64,000 nucleotides of DNA from an uncultured Phocaeicola sp. (GCA_944320815.1 CALUIZ010000017.1:1-64000), one strand, 5' to 3'. Positions 49,419 to 58,673 are shown, counted from the first letter of the stretch. Numbers and translations are program-made. Notes: generated by a model not told the origin, from the letters alone.

Positions 49419-50282
49419 TTATTTTACAAATCCGATTTTAGCCTTCTTAACCACACTCCAAATGCCGTTTTCTTTCCGTTCGACTTCACCAAAACTTAAA
49501 GTCCTAATAGCAGAAGCTTCTGCTGAACCACCTTCTGCAATACAAAAAAGATCCAAACAATCCTCTTTATTCTTTATTGCTCTTTGCATCTGCTCCTGAC
49601 CTTCATAAACTTTAAATTCTCCTTTCATGTCATTCAAATGACAACGAATAATATACAACGGACCAGCTGACTCTGGTGTTTCTTTCAAGCAGCCATTTTG
49701 CATCGGTTTTGCATAAACAATCTTAAAATCCTCTTTTACTACATTATTATCTGCATCGGATAAAACATCTTTTTCATGCTCCACATCAGGTGCAGGCGCA
49801 TTATTCATTTTTAATTCCTTCAGTATATCTTCTTTTATCTCCGCTTTTATAGGCTTGATCTTTTTATTTACTAACTGTACAACCATATCAGAGTTTTTCT
49901 CATCGGCTTTATAACGATAGCTTTCTGATTCTTTCCGCATCTTATTTATACGTGCAGACAGCCTCTTATAAATAGCAAACATCCCGATTGTCAATATAGA
50001 TAAACAAAGAATGATACCACCTATTATCCATAAACCGATTTTCCCGATGTAATTTACTACCTCACTTTTTTTCATATATTCCTCCTTCAAATTGCCTGTG
50101 TTTTGTTTATTGACTTCCATATCAGCAATCTGCTTTTGCATTTTTCCAATAACAGAACTTTTGTGCGCCAAAGAATCAAAAACAACAGAATCAAGTTGTA
50201 CACTTTGCCGCAAATCCCTACTGTATGCCGTTATCCCTATACAGCATACTATCAAACAAAAACATATAATAACTCTTTTCAT
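49419..50282 (-). CDS. Membrane-anchored coiled-coil protein
   Basis: 287 aa, not a recognised family. It has a signal peptide-like start (MKRVIICFCLIVCCIGITAYS), a periplasmic helical part to ~75 (VVFDSLAHKSSVIGKMQKQI), a transmembrane helix (~83-105, IGLWIIGGIILCLSILTIGM), then a cytoplasmic basic coiled coil and a C-terminal beta-rich domain (~195-287, GPLYIIRCHLNDMKGEFKVY, TLSFGEVERKENGIWSVVKK). It lies between the ATPase and the MotA-like genes. Several starts are possible (50312, 50288, 50282); the last gives the best signal sequence, and 50288 begins one base after the upstream stop codon. Possibly a scaffold between NTPases and channel (inference). Confidence 0.7.
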   Translation of the reverse strand: MKRVIICFCLIVCCIGITAYSRDLRQSVQLDSVVFDSLAHKSSVIGKMQKQIADMEVNKQNTGNLKEEYMKKSEVVNYIGKIGLWIIGGIILCLSILTIGMFAIYKRLSARINKMRKESESYRYKADEKNSDMVVQLVNKKIKPIKAEIKEDILKELKMNNAPAPDVEHEKDVLSDADNNVVKEDFKIVYAKPMQNGCLKETPESAGPLYIIRCHLNDMKGEFKVYEGQEQMQRAIKNKEDCLDLFCIAEGGSAEASAIRTLSFGEVERKENGIWSVVKKAKIGFVK

Positions 50283-50289
50283 TAACATC

Positions 50290-53200
50290 TCATTTATAAA
50301 CCTCTTGAGCAATCATATTAAGGATACCAATAAACGGATAAAAGAAAAATGTCTCTTCCACTTTAGGTTCCGCTCCCATTCTTTCCATTTCAGATATTTT
50401 ATTCTTAATGCCGTTTTTCAAATAAGTTTTAATATCTTTCTGGCAATATTTCTGAACCGTCTCCCATTGAGAACGTTCTGCTTCAAACTTCTCTGTATAC
50501 GAGAATTTCTTGTTCAGATCGAAATATAGTTGAATGGCCTTTTTAACTTCGTCTTGTATATCCTTTTCAAGGTTTTCTCCAACGTCTTCATACCTCAATC
50601 CACCCGAAACAAAAGTATTAGACGCATCTCCTAACAGTGTTTGTTTCAAATCCATTATGTCCGAATAATCTTGTGACTGCGCATTTAGTAATCCGCCCTT
50701 ACAAGTCGCTTCTTTCGGGTTCTCCAGTTCACGAACTATGGTTAATCCATCTTCACTGTAAGGCTGTCCGTATACAGCTTCAAATATCAGCTTGGTAAAT
50801 TTTTCCAATGTTGTATTATTAGGGGTAAGGACAGTCAGCACTTTCGATCCCGTACCACTAAACGTAATATGTCTCGGCATAGTCATACCTTTAACTTTCA
50901 TGATATTGGCTATATGATAAATAATAGCAACATAAAAAAGAATGAACACATACTTGCTACGTCCATCTTGCGCCAACATATTATTAAAGTCTATTTTTAT
51001 CCCTTTTGACAATACATTCTTGTTGGTAGCCAAAGAAAAGAAAAAAGAAATGATATCAACAGTTTTCTTTTGCTCATACAATTTCTGCATCACTTTACAA
51101 AGTTCATCCAAACCATTTTCAGACAACTTATTCAATATTTCATCCTTAAAGCGATTAGCAAATCCATTGCTGTCGGAATCAAAAGCATACCCATCTCCCC
51201 AAATGCTGTTTGCCGCAAAGCGGAAAGAGGTCAACAATTCTTCTTTACCGTCGTTTACAATCAAGACATCAGTTGTCCCTCCACCTATATCAATAGAAAC
51301 AACATCTGTAGTTGCCCCTTTCTTCTTTTTATAGAAATAATAAGGTGCCAACGACTCAGACATAGGAATGATATTATCTACTGTATCTCCAAAGTTTTGC
51401 CGATATAATTCTTTCCATATATTCAAAAAATTATTATACCGACCCTCTGTCATACTTGCAGGATAGAACCATATAATTTTCGTCCGTTCCAAATTTCCTC
51501 CATTCAATAAAACCTTATTACGCAATATCAAAAACAAAGCGTCCAGATAATGTTTTACTTTTTCCTGGATGTGAGGTTCATTCGACCATTTCAAATCGCT
51601 CGTTATCGTATTATAATCTGAAATACGTTCTTTTTCATAGACAAACGGAATATTTGTATTTGCCATTGAGAAAACAGATTTGTTCCAATTAGTCGTATTC
51701 CCTTCAGACAAAACAGTACGTATAGGAAACTTGAATGAATCCCCTATAACATCCGGTAAATAATCGTGACGCAACACCCTGACAGAAGATACAGAATCCA
51801 TCAAATCATTTAATTTACATAATTGTATATCTTTCTCACTTACACAAAATGGTTTAGATTCAGATCCATTTTCCGAATATTCTATATAGGTATTCGTAGT
51901 TCCAAAATCTATAGCAAAAGTAAATTGCTTGTTATTACCACTTTTCTTTTTCCACACCGGTACGATACAACCTCTGCCACTTCCTTCATAAGCAACAAAC
52001 AAAGAATCAAAATTCGAATCAAGGATATAAGTTTCATTGAATGCATAATTAGAATCAACCACATTTCTGTCTGCCTTTCCTTTAACAGAAATGAGCTGAC
52101 TACCTTGATAAAATTCCAAAGAAACTTTTTCTTTACCTCCATTTTCTCTTACCAATGCAATACGGTAACGAGGATTTTCATTTCCTACAAACTTCACTAA
52201 AGGAAACAAAGCAACACCAAACGTCCGTTTAATAATCCCACCTTTATTGTTTTGAGGCTCTGCCATTGCATCCGTAAAGTATAAACGCTCATAAGTGATA
52301 TACTCATTCTTTTGAATCGGAACTCTTAGAATAGCTTTCACACCGCCCGCATTGCGAACCAACTCAAACATCCTTTTTCCGTCAGGCATTGTTCCTTGCA
52401 ATTCATCAACCGTAAAGTAAGAAAAGAATTCCTTACGAAGAGGCAACAAATAACACCCCTCTACATCCGTACCGCCATTGAAGAAATCCTCTTGATTAAA
52501 CGTATTTTCATCCCACAAGATATAGTCCTCCAAGAAATCACCGATTGTCAGATAAGGATATTTCGTTCCGTCATCCGGCAAAGAACGTTCTGCAAGAGGA
52601 CGGCTATCGTTATAAGGTACTTTCGTATCTTTGTTCCAAACATCAGTCGTATAACGCAAACGCTTGGTGTACATATCTACAGGAAGCACCAAAGGCTGTT
52701 TTGCATCCTTACAAACGGAAGAATGAATTTGGAAATCGCTTTCCACATTCGTAATGTTCTTTCTCTTCTTGAGATGAAAGCCCAATACCTCTACAAGATT
52801 TGCATCCGATGTTACGGATAAATCTTCGTAATAAGCATCATACGCTTCCTTGTCCAAAGCACTGATTTTTTCTTTGTGCGAATTGCTTAACTTAGCATAG
52901 TTCAAATTCAGGTAAGTATTGATTTCCGGATACAAATTAGCAAAATTGGGCATACTTTTTTGCAGACAATACCAATACATCTGGTAATCAAAATCCCGTT
53001 TATACAAAGGTTGAAACTCTTCATCAAACGGCCGGTCTTTCCCAAAGCTCAAATGTTTCGACACGTATGACAAATCATTGGCAGAAGTAAAGAAAAAAGT
53101 AGCCGGAGAAGTCGCCCCTATGATGTTCACTTGTCCCGGTTTGTCCGGCCCTGTATAATCCAACAGATAAATCCGTTCCAAGTCCTTAAAATTGAAAGCA

Positions 53201-53610
53201 TCTGCATCTTGTTCCAAATAAAGGCGTAATGTCTCTCCAAACAAACGGTGCCTTTCGTTATCTGAATCAAGCAGCACTTGTAAATCTTTCTTTTTATCCC
53301 ATACAATAATGCGCACCTTATCCCGGAACTTGTCTATATTGAAGAATATCTCCCCTACATCAAAACAATCCGAAACCAATTTGTGATGAATGGAATCACC
53401 GTCCAACTCTTTGCTTTCGGTAATCACTTTGAATGCAGTCTTTACCAAATCCATCCGTGCAAACGGAGAAGGAATGGAAGTTATCTCTTTCTTGCTTGTT
53501 GCGCCATTGGGGTCTTTAATTTCCCGAATCGCTGTATTTCCATAAGCCGAAGAGTCACCCCAGCCTACCAAATTATCGTCACCTGTATGCAGTCTGAATA
53601 CTTTTCCCAT
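50290..53610 (-). CDS. Large actin/Hsp70-fold ATPase
   Basis: 1106 aa. Residues 1-~555 have no recognised domain (VFRLHTGDDNLVGWGDSSAY at the start). An ASKHA (actin/DnaK) ATPase follows: phosphate-1 FAIDFGTTNTYIEY (~563-576), phosphate-2 VVSIDIGGGTTDVLIV (~770-785) and adenosine motif ITFSGTGSKVLTVL (~915-928). The last ~150 residues are helical. No DnaK substrate-binding domain is visible, so it is not a plain chaperone; it recalls SrfB-like virulence-associated proteins in size and layout, an uncertain comparison. The tubulin-like gene is 2 nt upstream. It probably works as an ATP-driven switch or polymer of the envelope complex (inference). AT-rich. Confidence 0.85.
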   Translation of the reverse strand: MGKVFRLHTGDDNLVGWGDSSAYGNTAIREIKDPNGATSKKEITSIPSPFARMDLVKTAFKVITESKELDGDSIHHKLVSDCFDVGEIFFNIDKFRDKVRIIVWDKKKDLQVLLDSDNERHRLFGETLRLYLEQDADAFNFKDLERIYLLDYTGPDKPGQVNIIGATSPATFFFTSANDLSYVSKHLSFGKDRPFDEEFQPLYKRDFDYQMYWYCLQKSMPNFANLYPEINTYLNLNYAKLSNSHKEKISALDKEAYDAYYEDLSVTSDANLVEVLGFHLKKRKNITNVESDFQIHSSVCKDAKQPLVLPVDMYTKRLRYTTDVWNKDTKVPYNDSRPLAERSLPDDGTKYPYLTIGDFLEDYILWDENTFNQEDFFNGGTDVEGCYLLPLRKEFFSYFTVDELQGTMPDGKRMFELVRNAGGVKAILRVPIQKNEYITYERLYFTDAMAEPQNNKGGIIKRTFGVALFPLVKFVGNENPRYRIALVRENGGKEKVSLEFYQGSQLISVKGKADRNVVDSNYAFNETYILDSNFDSLFVAYEGSGRGCIVPVWKKKSGNNKQFTFAIDFGTTNTYIEYSENGSESKPFCVSEKDIQLCKLNDLMDSVSSVRVLRHDYLPDVIGDSFKFPIRTVLSEGNTTNWNKSVFSMANTNIPFVYEKERISDYNTITSDLKWSNEPHIQEKVKHYLDALFLILRNKVLLNGGNLERTKIIWFYPASMTEGRYNNFLNIWKELYRQNFGDTVDNIIPMSESLAPYYFYKKKKGATTDVVSIDIGGGTTDVLIVNDGKEELLTSFRFAANSIWGDGYAFDSDSNGFANRFKDEILNKLSENGLDELCKVMQKLYEQKKTVDIISFFFSLATNKNVLSKGIKIDFNNMLAQDGRSKYVFILFYVAIIYHIANIMKVKGMTMPRHITFSGTGSKVLTVLTPNNTTLEKFTKLIFEAVYGQPYSEDGLTIVRELENPKEATCKGGLLNAQSQDYSDIMDLKQTLLGDASNTFVSGGLRYEDVGENLEKDIQDEVKKAIQLYFDLNKKFSYTEKFEAERSQWETVQKYCQKDIKTYLKNGIKNKISEMERMGAEPKVEETFFFYPFIGILNMIAQEVYK

Positions 53611-53612
53611 AA

Positions 53613-55055
53613 TTATGCTATTTTTTTATCCGCCACCAATTTATTTACTGTCCGATAGAATAATTCTATAAAACGCTCTTCCGCACTTAGATTATTAGAA
53701 ACCTTTGGTTCTATATCACAAAGGTAATAATCAAACAAATCGTAATTGCTCCGATAATTCATCACCTTTCCCGGTTTCACTCCTTTTACAAAACCAAATA
53801 CATCCTTGTTCATCTCTTCCAAATGGAAAGGAGAGAATCCCCTATGATTGGAAGCCATTTCACTCAACCATTGCCCATACTCATTTATGACTTTTACCAA
53901 ATGACTTTTAAAGAAATTCCCATTGAAGAAGTTGCCGTCAAAAGGACGTTTCCCTTTTGCCCATGGATGAGATTTAGACGAAGATAAATGCTCGTTCAAG
54001 AATTTACAGAACAATGTAAACTCGGTCAACGGACGCTGGATAATATCCCGCGTGTCATCATAGAAGCTGGAAAATATCATATCTTCATCATTCGATGCTG
54101 CACCAAATTCCTTATAAACTGGATTCAATGCTCTTCCTTTTGAGGACTGAAGCATATCATCATCCATGCAACAAAAATCCACGACAGCCAATGCCGCTAA
54201 CAATTCGATGATATGCGCCTTATTTTTTTGCGTCGTACCTCCTTCACTGTATTCATACATATCGTAAATATCATCGGCTAAGTAATAAAAAGTATTCAAA
54301 GAATTGTTGCCGCTGATATTCTTATTATAATACTCTAAAGCCGCTTTCGCTTTAGAAATGAAAGTAGAACTGTCTATGTCATCCGCTCCATCTTGACTTT
54401 GAGCCAAATTAAAATAAGGCAAAACGGTAATCGCACCAATAGCCGCATCTTTAATATTCCCTGCATTGGGCAACCTCATGTCTATTCCACGCAGATTCTT
54501 CAACAACAAAGGAAAACCGCTGGCACCTGTACCTCCAAAAATAGAACTGACTATAAAAATGCGGTCTCCCGGACGGAAACTATTGGTGAAATCATTAAAA
54601 GCATCCGATTGCGCAAACTGATTCAAAACTACGCTTCCGATATTGGGATTTCCTTTAAAACCGACTTCCATATCCGAATCTAAGTTCTTTTCCGAAAACA
54701 GCATATAAGCCAATGCCTGATTGGCTATATCTAACGAATCGAATCCCATATACTTGCGGAAACGGTCATTCCGGGTATTCGACAACTCCAAACGGTAATT
54801 AGGAATCCCCTCGCTTATTTTCGTCTTAAAGAAACAATTTTTCATATCATCGGAAAAATGAAGTTGCTCGTTCATATACTTATATTCCCGCAAGAAAGAA
54901 ATGGTACGGGTCAAATCTGCCGCCGATGCATCCGGGTCGATAAATATCGGAACAATTTCATCGGTGTGTATCTCCACTCCCGTAGCCAGCAACATAGCAA
55001 GCGACTTCATCACACGCGTCCCTGTACCTCCAATGCAAAAGATATATGTTTTCAT
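53613..55055 (-). CDS. Tubulin/FtsZ-like GTPase of an uncharacterised family
   Basis: 480 aa. The N-terminus TYIFCIGGTGTRVMKSL (~3-19) is a tubulin-type nucleotide-binding start (T1 loop), and IFGGTGASGFPLLL (~172-185) is the G-box T4 loop (tubulin GGGTGSG). Residues 38-42 (IDPDA) lie where FtsZ has its T3 region. The C-terminal half does not resemble FtsZ. From memory, Makarova and Koonin (2010) described FtsZ-like families whose gene neighbourhoods include VWA and OmpA-domain proteins and proposed membrane remodelling; this gene fits that context. It is distinct from the cell's own FtsZ (31748-33070). Confidence 0.83.
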   Translation of the reverse strand: MKTYIFCIGGTGTRVMKSLAMLLATGVEIHTDEIVPIFIDPDASAADLTRTISFLREYKYMNEQLHFSDDMKNCFFKTKISEGIPNYRLELSNTRNDRFRKYMGFDSLDIANQALAYMLFSEKNLDSDMEVGFKGNPNIGSVVLNQFAQSDAFNDFTNSFRPGDRIFIVSSIFGGTGASGFPLLLKNLRGIDMRLPNAGNIKDAAIGAITVLPYFNLAQSQDGADDIDSSTFISKAKAALEYYNKNISGNNSLNTFYYLADDIYDMYEYSEGGTTQKNKAHIIELLAALAVVDFCCMDDDMLQSSKGRALNPVYKEFGAASNDEDMIFSSFYDDTRDIIQRPLTEFTLFCKFLNEHLSSSKSHPWAKGKRPFDGNFFNGNFFKSHLVKVINEYGQWLSEMASNHRGFSPFHLEEMNKDVFGFVKGVKPGKVMNYRSNYDLFDYYLCDIEPKVSNNLSAEERFIELFYRTVNKLVADKKIA

Positions 55056-55066
55056 ACGTACTCTGT

Positions 55067-55570
55067 TTAGAATTTAATAAAAGGAGAATATTTCGCCACA
55101 CGGCTCCACCAATGGAACAAGAAAGAGAACACCAAAAAGAAAATGAATGCCATAATCATATTGCTTATCCCAAAACTCCAGCATTCGCTTGGAATCGAAA
55201 TCAAGGTCTGAACCACTTCTCCGTTCTCATCCCGTAAATACATCAGTTCATCAGGAATTATTCCGGCGTTATAATCCGACAGCACACAATAATACCCTAC
55301 AAACAGAGCAATTACACTATTAAGCAATGCCATAATCAACCAGCTCCACCATTTGCAAAACCGAGGATGGTCAATCACATAATAATACAATGCCATTATC
55401 ACAAAAGAAATAACCAGCGTATAAAGTCCTATCGAATTATATCTCAATTCCAAATCATACGCACCCGATGCCGGATTATATCCCCACAAGTACTGTGACA
55501 AGAAATCCGAATAGAACGACTTAAACCAGCAATACATATTGCCCAAAAGCAATTCAAAAAATTCTCCCAT
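55067..55570 (-). CDS. Three-helix membrane protein of unknown function
   Basis: 167 aa with three hydrophobic helices: ~48-67 (IGLYTLVISFVIMALYYYVI), ~74-95 (WWSWLIMALLNSVIALFVGY) and ~132-155 (WSFGISNMIMAFIFFLVFSF). The N-terminal ~45 residues are aromatic-rich (MYCWFKSFYSDFLSQYLWGY), and a loop of ~35 residues lies between helices two and three (LRDENGEVVQTLISIPSECW). The aromatic-rich first part recalls a lipid-interface segment. No named family recognised. It sits between the VWA-like and tubulin-like genes with 8 and 11 nt gaps, so it is a probable membrane part of the same complex. Confidence 0.75.
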   Translation of the reverse strand: MGEFFELLLGNMYCWFKSFYSDFLSQYLWGYNPASGAYDLELRYNSIGLYTLVISFVIMALYYYVIDHPRFCKWWSWLIMALLNSVIALFVGYYCVLSDYNAGIIPDELMYLRDENGEVVQTLISIPSECWSFGISNMIMAFIFFLVFSFLFHWWSRVAKYSPFIKF

Positions 55571-55578
55571 AGCTATTT

Positions 55579-56865
55579 TTAGTTTATTGTTATTTTAAAT
55601 TCCGCATAATCTTTCTGACGGGAAGTAAAGGCATCGTAAACACCTTCTATCAGATACCTTAATCCGTATGTTTTGTCTGTAGTTCCGTCCTTTTCCAAAT
55701 CATCCCCTAAGAAATCCGTCTTGTCTACCACCCACTGGGGAAATTGATTCTTTAGGGTAATGGTAATATTCCCTCGTGAAGCTATCTTTGACGATAAGCC
55801 AAAGACATGAGAAAAGCGTCCGCCTTTCTGTTCTTTTACAGACAAAACATAATCTTTGTTATTGACTTCATAATTAGCCTTGTTCAATACATAGCTTTTA
55901 TCCAACGGCAATTGATTCAGATTCGCACCTACAGAAAACATAAACGTTCCTCCTTGTTGGCCTTTATTTTCTTTCCGGATATTACGGATTGCAGTCTTTG
56001 GATTTGTTCGATCAAAGTCAAAATGCCCTAAACGGGGCGTAAGCAAAACGCCATAATCTATTTTCTTAGCTGAAGCCAGCAAGGTATATACATTCTCCAA
56101 CTCCGCACCATTCCCTTTCAATGTCTCCAAAGTCACTTTGTCTAAAAGTTGCTTTACATGTGCAGTGCTTCCTATCAACCATACATAAAACGGACGATTT
56201 CCTTTATAATATGTAGGATGGTCGAATTTGTTATAAAACCTGCCATCAAATAACGAAGTCAAGTGGCAAATGACAACAGCCAAATCCCCTTTCGCCTGTT
56301 CCAACGACTGCACAAACGATTTCTTTATCTTCGTGCGTTGTTCAAGCAGATAATTATCCAAACTCTGAGGAGATGAAGCATACTTGTTTCCCGGAGACAC
56401 AATGCAGTCGGATATAAAAATAGAAACATCATTCTTTTTGTGCCGGCTTAACACCGAATCCAACACAATGGCAATATCCGATGTACCTAAATTCCCTCCA
56501 TGTTTCCTGAAATCTATCGGTTCGATATTATGTATGAACTTTTCTACATCATTTCCAAGAGGTATCATCCGGCTATTCACATAATTCAGATTCAATGAAT
56601 CAACAATCTTGCTGATTTGCAACTCGGTCAAGTAAGCATAGATAGATTGTTCAAATCCGGTATTCCCTTTGACATACCCGTCCATACTGCCCGAATTTTC
56701 AAGATATACATTTACATTTTTGATTGGTTGAGATTGAACAAGTAGAGGAGTCTCTGTCCCTGAAGGTGTATCAACGCCTCCACCTTGTGAACCGCAAGCC
56801 ATACATCCATATATCAAAAATAAAATGAACAACCACTTTTCTATAACAACCAATTGCTTATTCAT
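55579..56865 (-). CDS. VWA-like lipoprotein, first gene of the operon
   Basis: 428 aa. The signal region (~10-25, WLFILFLIYGCMACG) ends in a lipobox-like GC/AC, so the protein is probably a lipoprotein. A von Willebrand A-like domain starts at ~48 with NVYLENSGSMDGYVKG: the MIDAS motif is ENSGS where DxSxS is usual, so Asp is replaced by Glu. SIFISDCIVSPG (~146-157) provides a second acidic position. The C-terminal ~120 residues are beta-rich (GGRFSHVFGLSSKIASRGNI). The ATG at 56865 is preferred over TTG 56871 two codons upstream. VWA domains bind partner proteins through a metal; here it would be exposed to the periplasm. Confidence 0.82.
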   Translation of the reverse strand: MNKQLVVIEKWLFILFLIYGCMACGSQGGGVDTPSGTETPLLVQSQPIKNVNVYLENSGSMDGYVKGNTGFEQSIYAYLTELQISKIVDSLNLNYVNSRMIPLGNDVEKFIHNIEPIDFRKHGGNLGTSDIAIVLDSVLSRHKKNDVSIFISDCIVSPGNKYASSPQSLDNYLLEQRTKIKKSFVQSLEQAKGDLAVVICHLTSLFDGRFYNKFDHPTYYKGNRPFYVWLIGSTAHVKQLLDKVTLETLKGNGAELENVYTLLASAKKIDYGVLLTPRLGHFDFDRTNPKTAIRNIRKENKGQQGGTFMFSVGANLNQLPLDKSYVLNKANYEVNNKDYVLSVKEQKGGRFSHVFGLSSKIASRGNITITLKNQFPQWVVDKTDFLGDDLEKDGTTDKTYGLRYLIEGVYDAFTSRQKDYAEFKITIN

Positions 56866-56913
56866 TTTCAACTAAATCGTGTCTTTCAGTTCCCCAAGGC
56901 AATATCAGTTAAC

Positions 56914-57145
56914 AAAAAGGAAGCGTGGAACTGCGTGCTATTCCACGTTTCTGAAGGTCCTGAGAAAACCCAACGTACAATGGTAATAGACAGCAGACCC
57001 ACGCTATACAGCGTGGGAACCGCCAACGTCCATCCTTGTACGTTTTGAAAATTTCTCAGGTTTTCAGAAACAAGAATGAAGCATGACGCTTCTCACAATA
57101 TTTTTCCCACAAAATGATGGGACGCAGACGCTTCCGCCCTTCCCA
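56914..57145 (-). ncRNA. Structured RNA with own promoter and terminator, 6S-like architecture
   Basis: Five nested helices can be drawn: 56947-56955 with 57063-57071; 56959-56967 with 57052-57060; 56972-56979 with 57037-57044; 56980-56983 with 57030-57033; then an internal bubble (14 and 12 nt) and a closing 8-bp hairpin with loop ATAC (56998-57017). On the minus strand a consensus promoter lies at 57152-57183, and a 7-bp hairpin with five T residues (56914-56947) follows. A long rod with a central bubble and terminal hairpin is the design of 6S RNA. The alternative is an attenuating leader of the nine-gene operon, whose first ATG is ~50 nt downstream. The 548-nt gap 56866-57413 also holds repeat C and the proA promoter box. 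Confidence 0.6.
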
Positions 57146-57151
57146 TCGCTA

Positions 57152-57183
57152 CAAAAATAGGGAATCACGACGAGACAATCAAA
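57152..57183 (-). promoter_or_regulatory. Promoter of the structured RNA and perhaps of the nine-gene operon
   Basis: Minus strand TTTG (57180-57183), 20 nt, TATTTTTG (57152-57159): full consensus. No better promoter is seen between the RNA terminator and the first operon gene, so the operon may depend on read-through. Confidence 0.8.
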
Positions 57184-57254
57184 CTTTAGGAAAGATTTTT
57201 TATAAAAGACAAACCACTTGCCCCGCCAGGAAAGAAACCGCATGCTTCCCCGAA

Positions 57255-57320
57255 AACAACGGGACATTCCCGCCAAGGCAACAGGGTATTCTGTCTGAAA
57301 TAAAAGGATATTTCAAACAG
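57255..57320 (+). repeat. Degenerate intergenic repeat, copy C
   Basis: Units AACAACGGGACATTCC, GGCAACAGGGTATTC and AATAAAAGGATATTTC have their G cores at 57261, 57284 and 57306 (steps of 23 and 22). Lies upstream of proA. Confidence 0.5.
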
Positions 57321-57388
57321 GCAAGAAGAAATCCTTTTCTGCACACATTTTTTGTTCCTGAAAAATAGAAAGTTGTTCCTAAATATTG

Positions 57389-57396
57389 TATTTTTG
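57389..57396 (+). promoter_or_regulatory. -7 box of proA
   Basis: TATTTTTG matches TAnnTTTG, 17 nt before the proA ATG. No -33 TTTG at the right distance. Confidence 0.55.
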
Positions 57397-57413
57397 CGAC
57401 AGAACGGAATAAA

Positions 57414-58673
57414 ATGAAAAGGAAAATGGAACTGAATGAAATCTTTCAATCCGTACGGCTTGCCTCACGCAAGCTGGGCATGATGAAGGCTGATGAAGTG
57501 AACCGTATCCTGTCGGCACTTGCAGATGAAACCGAGAAGGCCATGCCGGAACTGCTGGAGGCCAACCGGCTCGATCTGGCACGGATGGACCCGAAAAATC
57601 CAAAATACGACCGACTGAAGCTGAATGAGGCACGTCTGGAAGGCATCGCATCGGACATACGCAATGTGGCTTCCCTGCCTTCGCCCTTGGGCATCACGCT
57701 TGAAGAAAGGACTCGTCCCAACGGACTTCATCTGCAGAAAGTCAGTGTGCCGTTCGGAGTGATCGGAGTGATTTATGAAGCCCGGCCGAACGTGAGCTTC
57801 GACGTGTTCTCGCTCTGTTTCAAAAGCGGAAACGCCTGTATCCTGAAAGGCGGAAGCGATGCCGACTGTTCCAACCGCGCAATCGTGGGACTGATTCATA
57901 GGGTGTTGCAGAGCTTTGGCATCAATCCGGCTGTAGTGACCCTGCTTCCGTCCACCCGCGAAGCGACTTCTGCCCTGCTCCACGCAGAGGGTTATGTCGA
58001 CCTGATTATTCCCCGTGGAAGCGGAGAACTCATCCGTTTCGTCCGTCATGAATCCACTGTGCCGGTCATCGAGACAGGAGCCGGAATCTGCCACACTTAT
58101 TTTGACAAGGACGGAGACATAGAAAAAGGAGCAGCCATCATTCACAATGCAAAGACCCGGAGGGTCAGCGTATGCAACGCACTCGACAGTCTGCTGATAC
58201 ACAAGGACCGTCTGCATGATCTTCCCTCCCTGTGCGGACCGCTCCAGAAAAGCAACGTAATCATCTATGCCGACCAGCCTGCATGGGAAGCATTGGACGG
58301 AAACTACCCGCCCGAACTGCTGGAGCATGCGGACGAACATAGCTTTGGAACTGAATTTCTCGACTACAAAATGGCCATAAAGACCGTAGATGATGTGGAA
58401 AAGGCCGTTTCACACATCTATGAGTACGGCTCGAAACACAGCGAATGCATCGTCACGGAAAACAAGGCTGCGGCTGACTATTTCCTGCGCGCCGTGGATG
58501 CGGCCTGCGTCTATGTAAACGCGCCGACCTCATTCACAGACGGAGCACAATTCGGTCTGGGAGCGGAAATCGGCATCAGCACCCAGAAGCTTCATGCGCG
58601 CGGACCGATGGGACTGCGCGAAATGACTACCTACAAGTGGCTCATAGAAGGAAACGGACAGACAAGAGCATAA
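57414..58673 (+). CDS. proA: Gamma-glutamyl phosphate reductase
   Basis: 419 aa, NADPH-dependent reductase making glutamate-5-semialdehyde for proline synthesis; aldehyde dehydrogenase fold. Motifs: [19 protein letters not shown] (~111-129), [24 protein letters not shown] (~196), and the catalytic Cys in [13 protein letters not shown] (~248-260). [20 protein letters not shown] (~370-390) is the conserved C-terminal region. Two starts are possible (57414 and 57426); the first lies ~10 nt from the likely transcription start. proB is not next to it here; argF' follows 75 nt downstream. Confidence 0.97.
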   Translation: MKRKMELNEIFQSVRLASRKLGMMKADEVNRILSALADETEKAMPELLEANRLDLARMDPKNPKYDRLKLNEARLEGIASDIRNVASLPSPLGITLEERTRPNGLHLQKVSVPFGVIGVIYEARPNVSFDVFSLCFKSGNACILKGGSDADCSNRAIVGLIHRVLQSFGINPAVVTLLPSTREATSALLHAEGYVDLIIPRGSGELIRFVRHESTVPVIETGAGICHTYFDKDGDIEKGAAIIHNAKTRRVSVCNALDSLLIHKDRLHDLPSLCGPLQKSNVIIYADQPAWEALDGNYPPELLEHADEHSFGTEFLDYKMAIKTVDDVEKAVSHIYEYGSKHSECIVTENKAAADYFLRAVDAACVYVNAPTSFTDGAQFGLGAEIGISTQKLHARGPMGLREMTTYKWLIEGNGQTRA

